Source: Sebastes aleutianus
Lineage: Eukaryota; Chordata; Actinopteri; Perciformes; Sebastidae
Reading direction: 5' to 3'
Length of the DNA: 64,000 nt
NCBI GenBank assembly: GCA_916700875.1
Contig: CAKAKS010000062.1
Span: 13,594,960-13,658,959 of the forward strand
The first letter of the stretch is position 1, and every line of letters starts with the position of its first letter. This document shows positions 15,101 through 25,760 of this stretch, one piece after another. The notes under the pieces are model-generated. The model saw nothing but the letters and a program-made list of their open reading frames with translations, was not told the DNA's origin and did no database searches. A program made the position numbers and the translations under genes.

Positions 15101-18100
15101 AGAACTACCTTTGCGAAGGTGCACCATATTTTTCTCACAGGCCAATCAGAGCAGACTGGGCTTTTTCTTAAAGAGACAGGCACTAAAACGGAGCGTTTCA
15201 GACAGAGGGTGATTACAGGTATATTCAGACAGACTGTATGAGAAAAATAATATTTTTTGAACATTCAAGCATGTAAACATGTTCTAGTAGAAATCTGAAA
15301 ATGAGCATATGTCCTCTTTAACTAACCTAAAAAGGGAGCATAACTCAAATTGTGGACGTGTGTGCCACATAGGAAGTTTTAAATGTAGGGTTTCTCTTGT
15401 CTGGTGAGCTAAACTGTATCATTAGCCGAAAAAAAAGAGAAGCAGGATCAGACAACCGTGTTCCAGTTTTTAACTGAAATGAACAAGGTCATTTTCAAGA
15501 TATCGTGGAAAGATAAACTCTGCTTTTAAAGCATGTTTTATCATAGAGAGTTTTGGTATATTGAGCTACATTAGCATGAAGTCTTATCTTCACAAAAATG
15601 TATAACAGATCTTCCACCAGCTCAATGTCAGGATTCAAAATTCAATCATTTATTACCACATCAACAGCAGTTGATTAGGAATTTGTTTTGGTGCGCTTAG
15701 CAACAAAACATATAATCAGATAACACACACAACAAAAACATAGTGCTACAATACAAATACAGTAACAATACAATAAATACAGAAGTGAAACCAGATGATT
15801 CATACCCTTAACGTGACAAGTTAAAGTCTATGTGCTTGTTTATAAAGCCGGTGGAGCATTTAGGATGCTGATTGCTTCGGGATGTCTGATTTACATACTG
15901 TAACACAGTTGATTTCCATATCTGAGGGATATATTGTCATTATGATATTTTCCTACTTTCTCTTCACCAGCAAATTATCATACAGACACTTTTAGTTTCA
16001 GTTTTGGTATCAATGTTAAGAAGAAAAAAACAAAAACATGTCTGGACCTGTTGGGATCTGTCAATTACAACAATGGCTCCTACTGTTACCTGCAGTACCT
16101 GTTGGTTTTCAAGCATTAATGTAACAATTAATTGATGAATCGATTCGTTGTGAACTATTGAATTAATCACCAACTATTTTGATTATCAGTTTAAGTAATT
16201 TTTTAAGAAAAAAAACTTCAAACGTCTCCAATTCCAGCTTATTAATGTGAATATTTTCTGGTGTCTTTACTCCTCTATGACAGTAAGCTGAATATCTTTG
16301 AGTTGTGGACCAAACAAGACATTTGAGGACGTCATCTTGGGCTTTGGGAAACACTGACTGACATTTTTCACCATTTTCTGACATTTTACAGACCAAACAA
16401 CTAATCAATTAACCGAGAAAATAATCAACAAATTAATCAACAATGAAAATAATCGTTACAGCCCTAAATGCAACCACAATTTTATAATAAATATAGTGGA
16501 TTTGTTTCTGTCACGACATTAAAATAAGCTTAAAAATGCTAACACTAAAAAGTTAATATGAACCAGCAAGTCCTCTCTCAATTAACAGCTTAAAGTGAAA
16601 ACAAACTAGATAACCGACACAGTGGAGGAAGCACAGCGGGGAGAGCAGAGGATGAAACAGACTAACAGCTGAGCTAAGCTGATACTAGCAGGGCTGCCAG
16701 TGATATGCTGAGGCCTCTTTGGATGGGAGGAGGATTAAAGTTGCTTTATGATGCCTGCTGGATCCCACGGCTGCTGTTACACTGGTCAGAGAAAAAAATA
16801 AAAAAGACTTGCTGGAGGTGGAGCTTGGTTTGTAATGTAATAGCTCTGTATTGATGTCCACTTTTGTCGTTTGTGTCCCTGTTCTTGCTGTGTTTTCAAG
16901 TGTCAACGCCCACTGAGAGTCGTGCTTACACGCTTCATCTGTCAAAGCTGTGCCGACTGTCCCTTTATCACCATTTACTGTGTGTACTCTACCATGTTCT
17001 TACTTTGTGTTTGCATACGCATTTACATGTGAGATATATGCTGTGTGGAAGCTCAGGTATAATAAAAGAGCACTAAAAATGAAACTAATTCCTCTTACTT
17101 ATTGTAAAAACAGACATTTGTATTGTACATTTGAGTTACCATTAATGTTTGCAGTGGTGGAAGCACTGGTAGTAGTTGTAGTACTAATGGTAGTGTTAGT
17201 AGCAGAAGTAGTTAAACTGTAAAAGTAAAAAGTGAGGTAGGTCCAACACTATTACAGTGGTATTAGCAGACCTAGTAGTATGAGCAGTTGTATTAGTGAA
17301 TAAAAATGCTATTATCCATACATATACATGTGTTTCAATATGTGAGTACTGTTTACTTGCATGTACTTGTATAAGATAGCTGTACATATTTACTCTGCTG
17401 CCACTATTTCCTAAAGAAACATTATTTTGTCTGTGATATGCTGATGTTATATTGACCTCAACATCTTGGCTCAACTGGTATGGTATCACTGCAATATCCC
17501 TGGAAAGCAGATTTAGATTAAAAAGGGTATTATGCCAAATCATTTCCATTTTGCAGTACTTTTTTTTGCTTTACTACACTTTAAACCTTGCACTGATGTC
17601 TTAATGACACATTTTTCTGACACCTGAGGAGTGTAAAACACTTATAAAAAAATAAAATAAAATATATATTCTAAAGTAAATGTAATGTCTAATCCTTTTA
17701 TTTTTTTCTTGAGTAAAATTTTGATTTAGGTATTATCATTTTCAAGTTAAAGTACAGTTTATAGGCCTATACATTCCTCATTTAATTTTAAAACAATTGT
17801 AACTTGCACACTTTGCTATAGTATATAGTATGTTATTGTTATTCTATGTTAATATTCTCTATTTTCTAAGCTAGTTAATATATTCTTTATATTATGTAAT
17901 CACAGATATTATTTCTAGTGTTGATATGTATATTTATTGTTATCATTTATCATTTGTGATATTCAAGCTTGTCTGTATAAAGATGCCCTTTATAAATATA
18001 TATATTCTTTATATTGTGTATACTATAGATATTATCTCTAGTGTTGATATGTATATTTATTGTATAATTTCTGTTCCTTGTGCAATGCCTGGATAACCTG

Positions 18101-18704
18101 CTGCTGTAACAAGAATTTCACAATTTGGGATTAATAAACTACAACTATCTATTTATCTATCTATCTATCCATCTATTTCTTTAAAGCTTAATAGAAGACA
18201 GTGTTGAACATCTGCCAGCAGTGCATTGAGACTAAAATAATCTCATGTCACAGGCCTAAACATGAGTCACATGTCTGGTTCAACCCTCTCAGATCAGATC
18301 AGACAGGCCACCGTGACTATGAGAGAAGCAGCGTGTGGATGTGATGATGATGCGGGTGTATAGAGAGATAGGCCCATCATCAGAGCACAGTGACTCACCT
18401 CCTCTGCCTGCTTGCGAAGCGCTTTCTCCCTCTCGTACTGGGTGATGAGCTGCTCGTTGTCCTCCTTCAGCAGCTCCAGCTCCACCTCGTGCTCCTGGTT
18501 CTCCGTCAGCACCGCGTCCAGGTTCTCCAGGACGTTCACCACCAGCGGCATCAGCTCCTTCACCACCTCCTCGTCGTAGCTGCGGATCAGCCGCTCGAAC
18601 TCCCGGTAGATGCTGTTGGCCAGGCCGGACACACGCTCCGACATCACGGAGCCGGAGCCGTAGTCGTCCTGGTACACCACCTCGTCTATCTGCAGCTCCA
18701 TCAT
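163..18704 (-). CDS. mapk8ip3: JIP3 scaffold protein (C-Jun-amino-terminal kinase-interacting protein 3), 5' half; runs off left edge
   Basis: Scaffold that links JNK-pathway kinases and vesicle cargo to kinesin-1 and dynein in axons. Exons read on the minus strand: 18399-18704, 11606-11726, 10822-10892, 9686-9771, 8833-8856, 6951-7096, 6180-6190, 5384-5615, 5128-5230, 3572-3690, 2637-2648, 1978-1995, 594-651 and 163-315. All have GT-AG borders and matching phase, giving about 486 residues. The first exon (start MMELQIDEVVYQDDY) carries the RH1 domain and first coiled coil (MSERVSGLANSIYREFERL, QEHEVELELL). The JNK docking motif RPPSLSLYP lies in exon 6951-7096, and the second leucine zipper (KNDLIAKVDELSGEQEVL) in exon 163-315. 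The start MMELQ and VVYQDDY favour JIP3 over its paralogue SPAG9/JIP4, as does the jpt2-cramp1 neighbourhood. The RH2 domain and C-terminal beta-propeller lie outside the window. The 6.7-kb intron 1 and the other introns hold several transposon relics. Confidence 0.93.
1978..1995 (-). other. mapk8ip3: 18-nt microexon of mapk8ip3 (encodes VRDDFFG)
   Basis: Eighteen bases flanked by a pyrimidine-rich acceptor ending CCTCCAG and a GTAAGG donor. It enters in phase 1 and leaves in phase 1, so it can be skipped without breaking the frame. With one base from each neighbouring exon it reads VRDDFFG. The same peptide stretch exists in mammalian JIP3 and JIP4 just before GMGKEV, as I recall them, and the exon at 594-651 indeed begins with G-MGKEVENLL. 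Confidence 0.85.
2637..2648 (-). other. mapk8ip3: 12-nt microexon of mapk8ip3 (encodes GEFS)
   Basis: Twelve bases between an acceptor ending CCCATAG, with a T-rich tract upstream, and a GTGTGT donor. It enters and leaves in phase 1. Joined after exon 3572-3690 (ending ELL plus one base) and before the 18-nt microexon, it completes ELL-GEFS-VRDDFFG, the order recalled for mammalian JIP3/JIP4. Both microexons preserve frame alone or together, so four isoforms are possible. Confidence 0.82.
3772..4147. mobile_element. short non-autonomous DNA transposon (MITE) in mapk8ip3 intron
   Basis: The ends read TAGGGCCGGGCG and CGCCCAGCCCTTA, an imperfect inverted pair enclosing AT-rich sequence with no open frame. 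Ends of the type TAGGGCTGGGCG resemble hAT-like MITEs common in fish. I could not define a clean target duplication. Confidence 0.5.
6180..6190 (-). other. mapk8ip3: candidate 11-nt microexon of mapk8ip3
   Basis: The donor of exon 6951-7096 is phase 1 (CAG/GTGGGA), but the only usable acceptor of exon 5384-5615 is phase 0 (ACCAAG/GAGGAC), so a short exon of length 2 modulo 3 must lie between them. The bases 6190 down to 6180 fit: a T-rich tract and AG precede them, a near-perfect donor AAG/GTAAGA follows, and they read E-T-A-K, giving LS-ETAK-EDGSESD. The acceptor is not ideal (GAG), and a 5-bp alternative exists within the same stretch. A TTAA-type MITE starts only 34 bp upstream in the direction of transcription. 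Confidence 0.5.
6224..6637. mobile_element. TTAA-flanked MITE in mapk8ip3 intron
   Basis: Terminal inverted repeats run from TTAAAGGTACTATATGTAAC to its mirror, with one mismatch in 20 bp. Flanking TTAA on both sides fits a piggyBac- or Kolobok-type target duplication. There is no coding capacity. Confidence 0.65.
7230..7326. repeat. dispersed repeat fragment ending in a perfect 26-bp inverted repeat
   Basis: The 26 bases at 7261-7286 (GAGTTAGATGAGAAGATTGA and six more) return as a perfect reverse complement at 7301-7326, with a 14-nt spacer. The arm matches the dispersed repeat also seen at 50540-51130, so this looks like two head-to-head fragments of that family. Confidence 0.75.
7346..7425. 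repeat. diverged dispersed repeat fragment (GTTTTTGGACTG type)
   Basis: The segment with GTTTTTGGACTG, GGAGAAAACCTGAGCACCC and an ACATG-rich end is a diverged relative of the longer repeat at 39285-39570 in cramp1 intron 2. It has no coding potential. Confidence 0.4.
7895..8320. mobile_element. MITE with perfect 20-bp ends and TTAA target duplication, copy 1
   Basis: TTAAAGAGGACCTATTATGC at the left end is perfectly mirrored at 8301-8320. TTAA lies on each side (7895-7898 and 8317-8320). A second family member sits at 14980-15321; both share the internal segment GAGCGTTTCAGACAGAGGGT. Non-coding, presumably mobilised by a TTAA-specific transposase elsewhere. Confidence 0.8.
8833..8856 (-). 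other. mapk8ip3: candidate 24-nt cassette microexon of mapk8ip3 before the JNK docking motif
   Basis: Twenty-four bases with acceptor TTTGCAG and donor AAG/GTAAAT, entering and leaving in phase 2. Skipping joins exon 9686-9771 directly to 6951-7096 in frame. Inclusion adds QRHTWRKS, a basic stretch about seven residues upstream of RPPSLSLYP. I do not recall this peptide in mammalian JIP3, so its use rests on splice signals and frame only. Confidence 0.6.
9956..10257. mobile_element. hAT-like MITE, family with three copies in window, copy 1
   Basis: Starts TAGAGCTGCGACGGTTAATTG and ends with AAAATAATCGTTACC. The interior contains CTTTACTCCTCTATGACAGT, also present at 16265 and, reversed, near 57775. 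The terminal form resembles hAT-type ends (YAGGGCTGYAAC). Confidence 0.65.
12649..12971. mobile_element. hAT-like MITE in mapk8ip3 intron 1
   Basis: Ends TAGGGGTGTCACGATA and GTGACAGCCCTA form a terminal inverted repeat with one mismatch in twelve. The flanking octamers TACATAAT and CACACAAT differ by two transitions, as expected for an old 8-bp hAT target duplication. The interior is AT-rich and holds no open frame. Confidence 0.6.
14980..15321. mobile_element. TTAA MITE, copy 2, inside a tandem duplication
   Basis: Ends AGAGGACATATAATG and CATATGTCCTCT are flanked by TTAA at 14980-14983 and 15318-15321. Related to the copy at 7895-8320 but about 85 bp shorter. The host sequence to its left (about 14856-14979) is repeated to its right (about 15340-15473). 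Confidence 0.75.
16119..16466. mobile_element. hAT-like MITE, copy 2 of three
   Basis: Same family as 9956-10257, with the shared core CTTTACTCCTCTATGACAGT. The right end AATCGTTACAGCCCTA is the best preserved of the three copies. It lies in mapk8ip3 intron 1. Confidence 0.65.
17860..18175 (+). mobile_element. LINE 3' tail fragment with TATC repeat
   Basis: An AT-rich stretch carries CTTGTGCAATGCCTGGATAA, then GGGATTAATAAACT and a (TATC)n tail at about 18143-18170. This is the usual look of truncated fish L2/CR1-like LINE 3' ends. No reverse-transcriptase reading frame remains. Family assignment is tentative. Confidence 0.45.
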
Positions 18705-19440
18705 CTTGGCAAAGCTGCTAGGAACCGGCTAGATGATGGAGGAGGAGGCTGCGCTCACACAGTGTTTTTTTTTTTTATTTCAGGGCCTACAATAAGGCGA
18801 GATCTGTCACAAGGTTTGCAGTCAGTGCAGAAAAACGCACATTTAATCACAGGATTTACTCAAATAAAAGTAATGTTGCAGCAGCACAGATTCACTGCAT
18901 GAAACAGGCTTGTTGCTGTGTGTAAGGGCGCATAACCTTGAAATAAGTGGCTGTAATATCGTGATGTAAAGATGTAAAGAGGCCCCCTCCTCCTCCTCCA
19001 GCAGCAGCCCGGTTGTGTCGCCTCCAGACGCGGCCAAGCTATCACTCTCCTCCGGCAGAGAGCGTCTGATCCTGGGCGCAGTGGCCAGCCTGTGGGTCGG
19101 CCCTCGTTGAGTCCATGCCTTCCTTCGTCGATGATATTGCACCTGCCTCTCTCTCAGCAGCCGCAGCCATGGACCTCGGCCATTGCTGCTGGCAAAGGGA
19201 AATAAATTAATTAATAATAAATAAGGGAAATAAATAATCTATCAGTCCAAATCCGCTGCTATAATGTCGTTTCCTCCATGTTTTGTTCAACCCTTCCAGC
19301 GGGCGGCTGTTGGCCAGACTCGGGTGGTGGTGATGGTGCTGTGTCTCCCTATGGGAGAGGCTCTCCCTGCTGCTGTTCAGATGGTGGAGCCAGCTGACCG
19401 ACTCTGGATGACGTCACAGCGTCTGCATTGAACCAGCAGG
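18705..19440 (-). promoter_or_regulatory. mapk8ip3: probable 5' UTR and promoter of mapk8ip3
   Basis: This stretch upstream of the first coding exon is richer in G and C than the flanking introns and ends at the CRE near 19410. I see no coding exon in it. The transcription start cannot be placed from sequence alone. Confidence 0.4.
19409..19416. promoter_or_regulatory. consensus CRE (TGACGTCA) upstream of mapk8ip3
   Basis: A perfect palindromic cAMP-response/ATF site about 705 bp upstream of the mapk8ip3 start codon. It sits at the far edge of a moderately GC-rich block (18705-19440) that probably holds the 5' UTR and promoter. No TATA box is evident. Binding is inferred from the motif alone. 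Confidence 0.5.
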
Positions 19441-22051
19441 TTCTGAACCACGTGTCAAGTCAGCAAGACTAGACCGGATACGAAGCTTCACGATTTCAAA
19501 ATAAAAGCTACAATTGTGATCATCATGTTCAAGATAAATGCTCGGACATGAAAACAACAATAAATAATAACAGTAATAATATGGCAATGGAATTTGTTTA
19601 CAAAATAATAAAAAAAAGACATAAGGAAAAGAAGAAAGAAACCAAAAATAATACAAAATATATAAATACATACAAATGTTTGTAAAATAACTTTGCATGC
19701 ACAAACCAAACTAAATGAATACAAAGAAATGATGGTTAAAGTTGTAACGAGTAACAACATTTTTTTAAAGATAGCTTAAAAGGACACTCCACCGATTTTA
19801 CACATTAAAAGGCCAATATAGGCAGACGGGTACCTCAATCATATATCTTATACTGTATATGTTCTTAATATGCCTTGTACAAAGTATTTCTTATATATGT
19901 ACATTCATACTTCCTGATTTGTATATGTTCATAATATGCCTTGTATAAAGTATTTCCTTTTATAATTGTAATATAACTTATTATTTTTAATAGAGCTTCC
20001 CAGCAAAAAGCATTTCACACGATTGTACTTGTATAACCGGCGTGACAGTAAACATCTTGAATCTTGAATCTTGAAGGGTTGCCTAGATGACATTTAGTCT
20101 CATTTAGCCACTTGTTACAGTAGCAACCGCCTTTTTTAAGACACATAAAAGCCTCAAAGGCAAGTGGTATATTTTTACGGACGTATTTTTAATCATAGAA
20201 CAAAACTTTAAAATCCCTGTAGCTTGTGTTAACCACAGACTTTATTTCATGGATCTGACTAAAAACCCATTCCAAAACTCATTTACTTCCAGACGAGTCC
20301 AGGTTGAAGGACTCATTCCTGCAGCACTCTATACTCAACTAATTTGTTCAACACTCTGGCTTCATTTATATGAACCTATCCTACATCCTAAATTCAGATT
20401 ACTTAATTTAAGGTCTGTGATTTTATGCACTCACAACTGGTTGTTATACTTCTCCCCATATGGTTTTGAATTGGGTTAGTTTGTTCTTCTTTATACCTAG
20501 TTTCTGAAAACTATGGTATATTCTGAAATCGGAGGCAACTGTAACATCTGCTTTGTCAGAGTTGACCAGGATAATTTAAAATGCCTGGGGTCATGCATCC
20601 AAATTCCCAAGAAACGTTTGATTAGATACCAAAAACTATACTACATTTTAACTTATTTTTTTCACATTTGTTCCGGTATATTCCCTGTAACCGTTATCTC
20701 CTTAAATGGTGATCTAAATACCAAATTCTCATAAACAATACTGAGGACATGACCTCAGTGCCCACAATAGTAGCAACAGCCGTCTTTTTGGTTTATGCTT
20801 CACATGCGTGCTTTTATTTTGTAAGTTGAAACCGGAAGTTGTAACAATCTTCGTAGACCACTTGACCTCAGTCCGCAGCAGTAACCTGCTGCTATAATTT
20901 AATAATAATGACAATGCACTCTCTAAAAAGGAAACAGAATGCTTTACAATCCAAACAAACAAAAGCAATTATACATGATTAGGCCATCATATATAAAACC
21001 TTATTGATGGATTATTTTAAAATTAAATGTGTGGCCCATTTTAATAGATTCTATTTCCCACCTACTAGAATAAAAGTGCCTCAATCTAAAAAAAAAAATG
21101 TTTAACTGACAGCTCTAATTGTCTGAACACTGCAACAAAAATACAGATTTTGTTTTAGTATGCACATCAAAGCCGTGTCTGAAGGGGTCAGCATATGAGA
21201 ACTGGCTGTGAACAATGAGTGCTGCCGAATTTAAATAAATGATAGCTTGGATCAATAGTGGCTTAAGCTACCAGCAGCTTCACATTGACATTTAATGCAT
21301 GAAGAGATACAGCTACAGTTGGGCCATCTGGATGTAATTTAAAATATTGTCAGAAAAGAGACTTACCTCCACATTTATTCCCATGACAAAACAAGATGTG
21401 GAAAGCTGAATAGATTTCCACAGTCAGGCTTTTATCAGGTACTTGCTGCAAATGCACTTGACTCTGTAAAAGAGATGAACAGAGTTGCAAACATCTTCCT
21501 GTAGTGGACATTACCGATTAGCATAAATAGGGAGGCATATCTTTGTTGTCAATCGATATTAAAGTAACTTTTGCACACATTAACACAAATTCGATGTTAA
21601 AATAAAACAAGAAACAGTATATATATATATATATATATATATATTCATATATATATATATATATATATATATACTGTATCTATATATATACACCACCATA
21701 TATGGGAGGAGCAGAACTGAATCAGAGGGATGAGTGCCTTGAGGATGGCCTGAGACAAAGTCATTAGTTTGCTGATTTGTGGCCGGAGCAGGCTAATTAT
21801 CTGTCAGCTGACCTGAGTGAAGTTTATTGATGGACTCGCATAATGCATAAGCATACAAACATAATACATATCACAAGGGGCCTGATAAAGATATTGAAGA
21901 TGTCCTTGTGTTATATTTATTCCTTGCCTTTAAAAAAAAAAAAACACTTTTTAATAAAATGATTTTCAAATGTAAACTGTTGTTCCCTGAATGGAATCAA
22001 TAATACCAACAGGTATGAATTTATGCTCAACAAGACGAATGCCTTAACATA
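19440..22051. other. intergenic region between mapk8ip3 promoter and Tc1 element
   Basis: No gene is supported here. A LINE-like tail ends near 20070 with tandem TTGAATC units after an internal duplication of an ATATGCCTTGTA-containing segment (about 19867 and 19933). A long AT dinucleotide run occupies about 21617-21672. Bases 21711-21840 return in inverted form near 61480-61605. The short open frames have no recognisable product. Confidence 0.6.
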
Positions 22052-23685
22052 CAGACGTAGGCAAAATTGTTGGTACTCTTCCGTTAAAGAAAGAAAACCC
22101 CACAATGGTCACTGAAATAACTTGAAACTGACAAAAGTAATAATAAATAAAAATTTACTGAAAATTAACTAATGAAAATCAGCTGTTGCTTTTGAATTGT
22201 GGTTCAGCAGAATCATTTTAAAAAACAAACTGATGAAACTGGCCTAGACAAAAATGATGGTACCCCTAGAAAAGATGTAAAATAATGTGACCATAGGGAC
22301 ATGTTAAACTAAGGTGTGTCCTGTAATTAGCATCACAGGTGTCTTCAAACTTGTAATCAGTCAGTCTGCCTATTTAAAGGGTGAAAAGTAGTCACTGTGC
22401 TGTTTGGTATCATGGTGTGTACCACACTGAACATGGACCACAGAAAGCTAAGGAGAGAGTTGTCTCAGGAGATCAGAAAGAACATTATAGACCTTCATGT
22501 TAAAGGTAAAGGCTATAGGACCATCTCCAAGCAGCTTGATGTTCCTGTGACTACAGCTGCACATATTATTCAGAAGTTTAAGGTCCATGGGACTGTAGCC
22601 TACCTCCCTGGATGTGGCCGCAAGAGGAAAATTGATGACAAATTGAAGAGACGGATAATACGAATGGTAACCAAAGAGCCCAGAACAACTTCCAAAGAGA
22701 TTAGAGGTGAACTCCAAGGTCAAGGTACATCAGTGTCAGATCGCACCATCCGTCACTGTTTGAGCCAAAGTGGACTTAATGGAAGACGACCGAGGAGGAC
22801 ACCACTGTTGAAAGCAAATCATAAAAAAGCGAGACTGGAATATGCCAAAATGCATATTGACAAGCCACAAAGCTTCTGGGAGAATGTCCTTTGGACAGAT
22901 GAGACAAAACTGGAGCTTTTTGGCAAGTCAAATCAGCTCTATGTTCACAGACGCAAAAATGAAGCATACAAAGAAAAGAACACTGTACCTAATGTGAAAC
23001 ATGGAGGAGGCTCGGTTATGTTCTGGGGCTGCTTTGCTGCATCTGGCACAGGGTGTTCTTGAATCTGTGCCGGGTACAATGAAATCTCAAGACTATCAAG
23101 GCATTCTGGAGCGAAATGTGCTGCCCAGTGTCAGAAAGCTTGGTCTCCGTCGCAGGTCATGGGTCCTCCAACAGGATAATGACCCAAAACACAGCTAAAA
23201 ACACCCAAGAATGGCTAAGAACAAAACATTGGACTGTTCTGAAGTGGCCTTCTATGAGCCCTGATCTAAATCCTATTGAACATCTGTGGAAGGAGCTGAA
23301 ACATGCAGTCTGGAGAAGGCACCCTTCAAACCTGAGACAGCTAGAGCAGTTTGCTCACGAGGAGTGGGCCAACATACCTGTCAACAGGTGCAGAAGTCTC
23401 ATTGAGAGTTACAGAAATCGCTTGTTTGCAGTGATTGCCTCAAAAGGTTGTGCAACTAAATATTAAGTTAAGAGTACCATCATTTTTGTCCAGGCCAGTT
23501 TCATTAGTTTGTTTTTTAAAATGATTCTGTTGAACCAAAATTCAAAAGCAATGTCTCATTTTCATTAGTTAATTTTCAATACATTTTTATTTATTATTAC
23601 TTTTCTCAGTTTCAAGTTATTTCAGTGACCTTTGTGGGTTTTTCTTTCTTTAACGGAAGAGTACCAACAATTTTGCCTACGTCTG
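22052..23685 (+). mobile_element. Tc1/mariner-family DNA transposon, 1634 bp
   Basis: The element begins and ends with CAGACGTAGGCAAAATTG and its mirror, with a TA dinucleotide on both sides (22050-22051 and 23686-23687), the Tc1 target duplication. Terminal inverted repeats are about 215 bp each (22052-22266, 23471-23685) and about 94% identical by hand count. Each carries an outer and an inner copy of a GATGGTAC-like site, as in IR/DR-type fish elements. It encodes a single DD34E transposase broken by two frameshifts, so it should be immobile unless helped in trans. Confidence 0.93.
22397..23466 (+). pseudogene. Tc1-like DD34E transposase, frameshifted
   Basis: Cut-and-paste transposase in three frame pieces. 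Piece one (22397-23062; likely true start at 22433, MDHRKLRREL) has the paired-like helix-turn-helix DNA-binding region and the first catalytic Asp in ENVLWTDETK. Piece two (to about 23198) has the second Asp in LQQDNDPKH. Piece three (to 23466) has the Glu in NPIEHLW, 34 residues after the second Asp, hence DD34E. The first break is one extra T near 23055 (GTGTTCTTGAA). The second is loss of one CA unit near 23192-23196. Otherwise the sequence is well preserved, with no further in-frame stops, which suggests fairly recent inactivation. Confidence 0.92.
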
Positions 23686-23687
23686 TA

Positions 23688-25754
23688 AGAGGGAAGGGTG
23701 GTTACAGCCTCAAGACCCCACAGATAGGACAGCATACGACGTATTAAAATCACTTCTAGACAATGACAAAAGGGAAGGAGTTGAGGGCAAACATCTTTCA
23801 CTTGAACTTTCTTTCACTCAGACAAGTGTAGCTTGGGCTATTGTTGCTGTGGAGAGGAATAACAATGGGGACAAAAACTGGTCAATGAAGCATAAAACCT
23901 GTAGATAAAGGGCCCACAGCTCCAAAACCAAGTGACGCTTTACTACCTCTATACTTAACTATTTCCAGCAGCACAAGAAAATGTAAAAATAGTAAATAGT
24001 TGACAGCAATACTCACATGGTACTCTTTAAATTGTCTATCTGGAAAGCAAGACGGCAGTATTCATTTAAATGATGAAATAGTCAGACAAACATAGATGCT
24101 TCAGTTGTTCTTATTTCATTCAGTAGGTGGCAGTGAAAAACTGACAATATTTACATTTCACACCACTCTTCAGTTTTCTTCAGAGGCTGACAGCAGAAGG
24201 CGGGTGGTCCTTTGAAACCAACAAGAGGTTTGAGGTCTACTACTGCTTGGTACGGCACCAAACGTGGACAAAGCAGATGTAAACTCACGTGAACTTGGAT
24301 AAACCTGGTTTGAGTTGTGAACATAAATAAGCTTAGTTTTCTTAGCAAGTAAAATGTTAAAGTCTTATAACACTTCATTTGCTTGGTCACTTTGGATCTC
24401 TGTTAGTTGGTGCTAAACTATTTAAATAATTTTCTTGCAATTCATTATTACCCAGGTATAAAGTTACAATAAGCAGACAAATTTCAAACAGTTAATACCG
24501 TATAGAGTGGATAATTTTAACTTGAGGTATAAGCACAATAAGTGGCTTCACACTGAACTGAAGTTTGACTGACGGGATTTCTCAGCTCCTGTTGTTTTCC
24601 TCCTGCCAAATGAGTCACGGGATGCTCCACATAAGGAGGTACAAACTAATTATAAACATCTTGAGCTTTTACTATGAGTTAGATAAACTCACAGCATACT
24701 TCACCTACTTTCAACCTGAAAAAAGATGAGTGCAATCAGCCAGATTAACTGACAACACCTGTGTTAGCATAGTAGTCCTATATTGTTATTGCCTAAAATG
24801 CACCACATGCCATTCTGTACCATCATTCAGTCAACTGAGACATGAGTTGTTTATTTGTCTCATATCACACACACAAGTGCACAGTAATCGTGGTTGATGA
24901 AGGTTACGCAATTGCCTAGTTTCCTTCTCGTTGTTGCTCACGACACAGAAAACTCTCATACAGAGGAGCCGCATGTGAAAGAGGCTTTGGTTACTCAAGA
25001 CGCTGGTCATAATGGTGCAAGTAATCAGCCAGAACTCATTCCTCACCAATGCCAAGTCATTCTTACCCACAAAATGTGAGCACAATAGGATGCTGAGCGT
25101 GAAATTGTAATTTCAAGGCTGACATCGTGTACGTGTAATAGCCCTTTTCTTGGACTGGTTGTGTACAATTTGTACCGCCTGCTCTCTCTCTGGCCTTCGT
25201 TGTTAGGAAATGCATGCTCAAGTATAATTCTTTTCTTTAAAGCAAGGAGACCTAGTTTTGTGGGCTGCCGGGTAGCATACAAATAGGATTCCTACCCATC
25301 TCAGTATCAGTGTATACTCACATATACAAACATTATTTTGTCTGCTCTTTTAGACTGAAGGAATAACTGGAAAACAGTGCTGCAGATTCAAATGTGCATA
25401 GCTAACACTACATTTTCTTCAGGCATTAAGTGGCCATTTTGTCTCGGAACAAGCAGCCTGCACAGAGTTCTGCCGAAGGGCAAATCTGTACAAAAGCATC
25501 AGTGTCAGTGATTCAAGAATTCACTATAAAACTGGAGCAGACAAGACTTAGTTTGTATGTCACATCAACACTGATCCAGACAAACATTTAACAAGGTATG
25601 CATGGTATTTCAATTTTCGAAAAGTAAAGTCAATGTTAATATTTCACCTCTTTTAATTAGTTATTATTAAATGTCAAATAGAGAAAACACGTTATGATTT
25701 GCTATGTTTTTAAGAAAAACAAAATAAACAAACTTTTAAATGCAAAATAACAGT
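23688..25754. other. intergenic region with no supported gene
   Basis: Between the Tc1 element and the inferred 3' end of jpt2 I see only AT-rich sequence and short unsupported open frames. No splice-bounded exon matches a family I recognise. Confidence 0.5.
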
Positions 25755-25760
25755 TTTATT
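25755..25760 (-). terminator. jpt2: candidate polyadenylation signal of jpt2
   Basis: TTTATT on the plus strand reads AATAAA on the minus strand, about 1.24 kb downstream of the jpt2 stop codon. Other signals in this AT-rich stretch are possible. Confidence 0.35.

Noticed and set aside
18390..18902. 170-residue plus-strand open frame
   Set aside because: It is the antisense shadow of the mapk8ip3 first exon, with His/Leu/Val-rich nonsense composition and no splice or family support.
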